Assembly (NCBI GenBank): GCA_021804525.1
Contig: JAJZHJ010000064.1
Location: 1-7,137 of the forward strand
Origin: Bacteroidota bacterium
Lineage (GTDB): Bacteria > Bacteroidota > Bacteroidia > Bacteroidales > Paludibacteraceae
Direction of reading: 5' to 3'
DNA: 7,137 bases
Shown: positions 7,084 to 7,137 of the stretch, piece after piece
Layout of the letters: each line of letters starts with the position of its first letter
How positions within the stretch are numbered: position 1 is the first letter of the stretch
Notes under the pieces: model-generated
Seen by the model: only the letters and a program-made list of their open reading frames with translations
Databases searched by the model: none
Told to the model about the DNA's origin: nothing
Position numbers and translations under genes: made by a program

Positions 7084-7104
7084 TTACTTGAAGTGAAAAT
7101 GAAC
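7076..7104. promoter_or_regulatory. 29-bp near-perfect palindrome, operator-like
   Basis: Two 14-base arms (7076-7089 and 7091-7104) flank a single central G at 7090. Thirteen of fourteen pairs are Watson-Crick; the exception is T7085 opposite G7095. The outer half-sites are GTTCATTTT and AAAATGAAC. No T-run follows on either strand, which argues against a terminator. The overlap with a -7 box and the expected transcription start suggests a binding site for a dimeric regulator, though an RNA hairpin in the leader is also possible. Confidence 0.55.
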
Positions 7105-7137
7105 GGTATTGTTGCAGAGGCTCTTTGATAAGGATTG

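Larger units (their letters stand above)
6786..7137. other. Intergenic region upstream of the operon, rich in inverted repeats
   Basis: No convincing coding frame is present in these 352 bases; the next gene must lie beyond the right edge. The region holds the operon promoter (minus strand) and several inverted repeats described separately. It also has four copies of the hexamer CAACTT: direct at 6914, 6959 and 7022, and inverted at 6969-6974. A single DnaA-box-like CGTGGATAA (6845-6853, eight of nine) is present but isolated. Confidence 0.7.

Noticed and set aside
7001..7104. Inverted repeats as the ends of a small transposon (MITE)
   Set aside because: The enclosed 55 bases are too few, no target-site duplication is seen, and the repeats overlap a promoter box, which fits operators better.
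1..7137. Defence system, CRISPR array, prophage, tRNA or rRNA
   Set aside because: No repeat-spacer pattern, integrase, transposase, toxin-antitoxin pair or RNA fold was seen; all the full genes are ordinary chromosomal ones.

Overview
The window comes from the main chromosome of a bacterium of the phylum Bacteroidota, most likely order Bacteroidales. The evidence is the protein types (a Bacteroidales-style HtpG N-terminus, a PorT-like outer-membrane barrel, and a DUF1599 / DoxX-like 'BT_3928-type' / tpiA gene set), promoter motifs of the Bacteroides type (TAnnTTTG at -7) and A-rich leaders without Shine-Dalgarno sites. The genus cannot be fixed; a Paludibacter-like relative would fit, but this is only an impression.

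Layout, left to right. Bases 1-404 (minus strand) are the 5' part of htpG, the Hsp90 chaperone, cut by the window edge. Bases 405-964 are AT-rich and mostly non-coding, lying between the divergent htpG and a plus-strand gene (965-1615) for a small outer-membrane beta-barrel protein with a signal peptide. That gene converges on pcrA/uvrD (1628-3961, minus), a full-length superfamily 1 DNA helicase, with only 12 bases between the stop codons. Upstream of pcrA lies a strong intrinsic terminator (4072-4109, minus) that closes a three-gene minus-strand operon. In transcription order the operon is a DUF1599 protein (start reassigned to 6785), a DoxX/MauE-like membrane protein with a periplasmic thioredoxin-like part, and triosephosphate isomerase (tpiA). 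The membrane-protein and tpiA genes overlap by four bases (ATGA). A near-consensus Bacteroides-type promoter (6886-6917) stands in front of the operon.

The right end (6786-7137) is non-coding and holds clustered inverted repeats: a bulged hairpin at 6949-6979, a 14-bp perfect inverted repeat (7001-7014 with 7070-7083), and a 29-bp near-perfect palindrome (7076-7104). The palindrome overlaps a plus-strand TAtgTTTG box at 7069-7076, which points to a regulated promoter for a gene just outside the window.

Most of the window is housekeeping: protein folding, DNA repair, glycolysis and envelope. I found no sign of a defence system, mobile element, CRISPR array or RNA gene. The items most worth a second look are the operator-like repeats at the right edge, the poorly understood DUF1599 and DoxX-thioredoxin proteins tied to tpiA, and the internal duplication in the DUF1599 protein.
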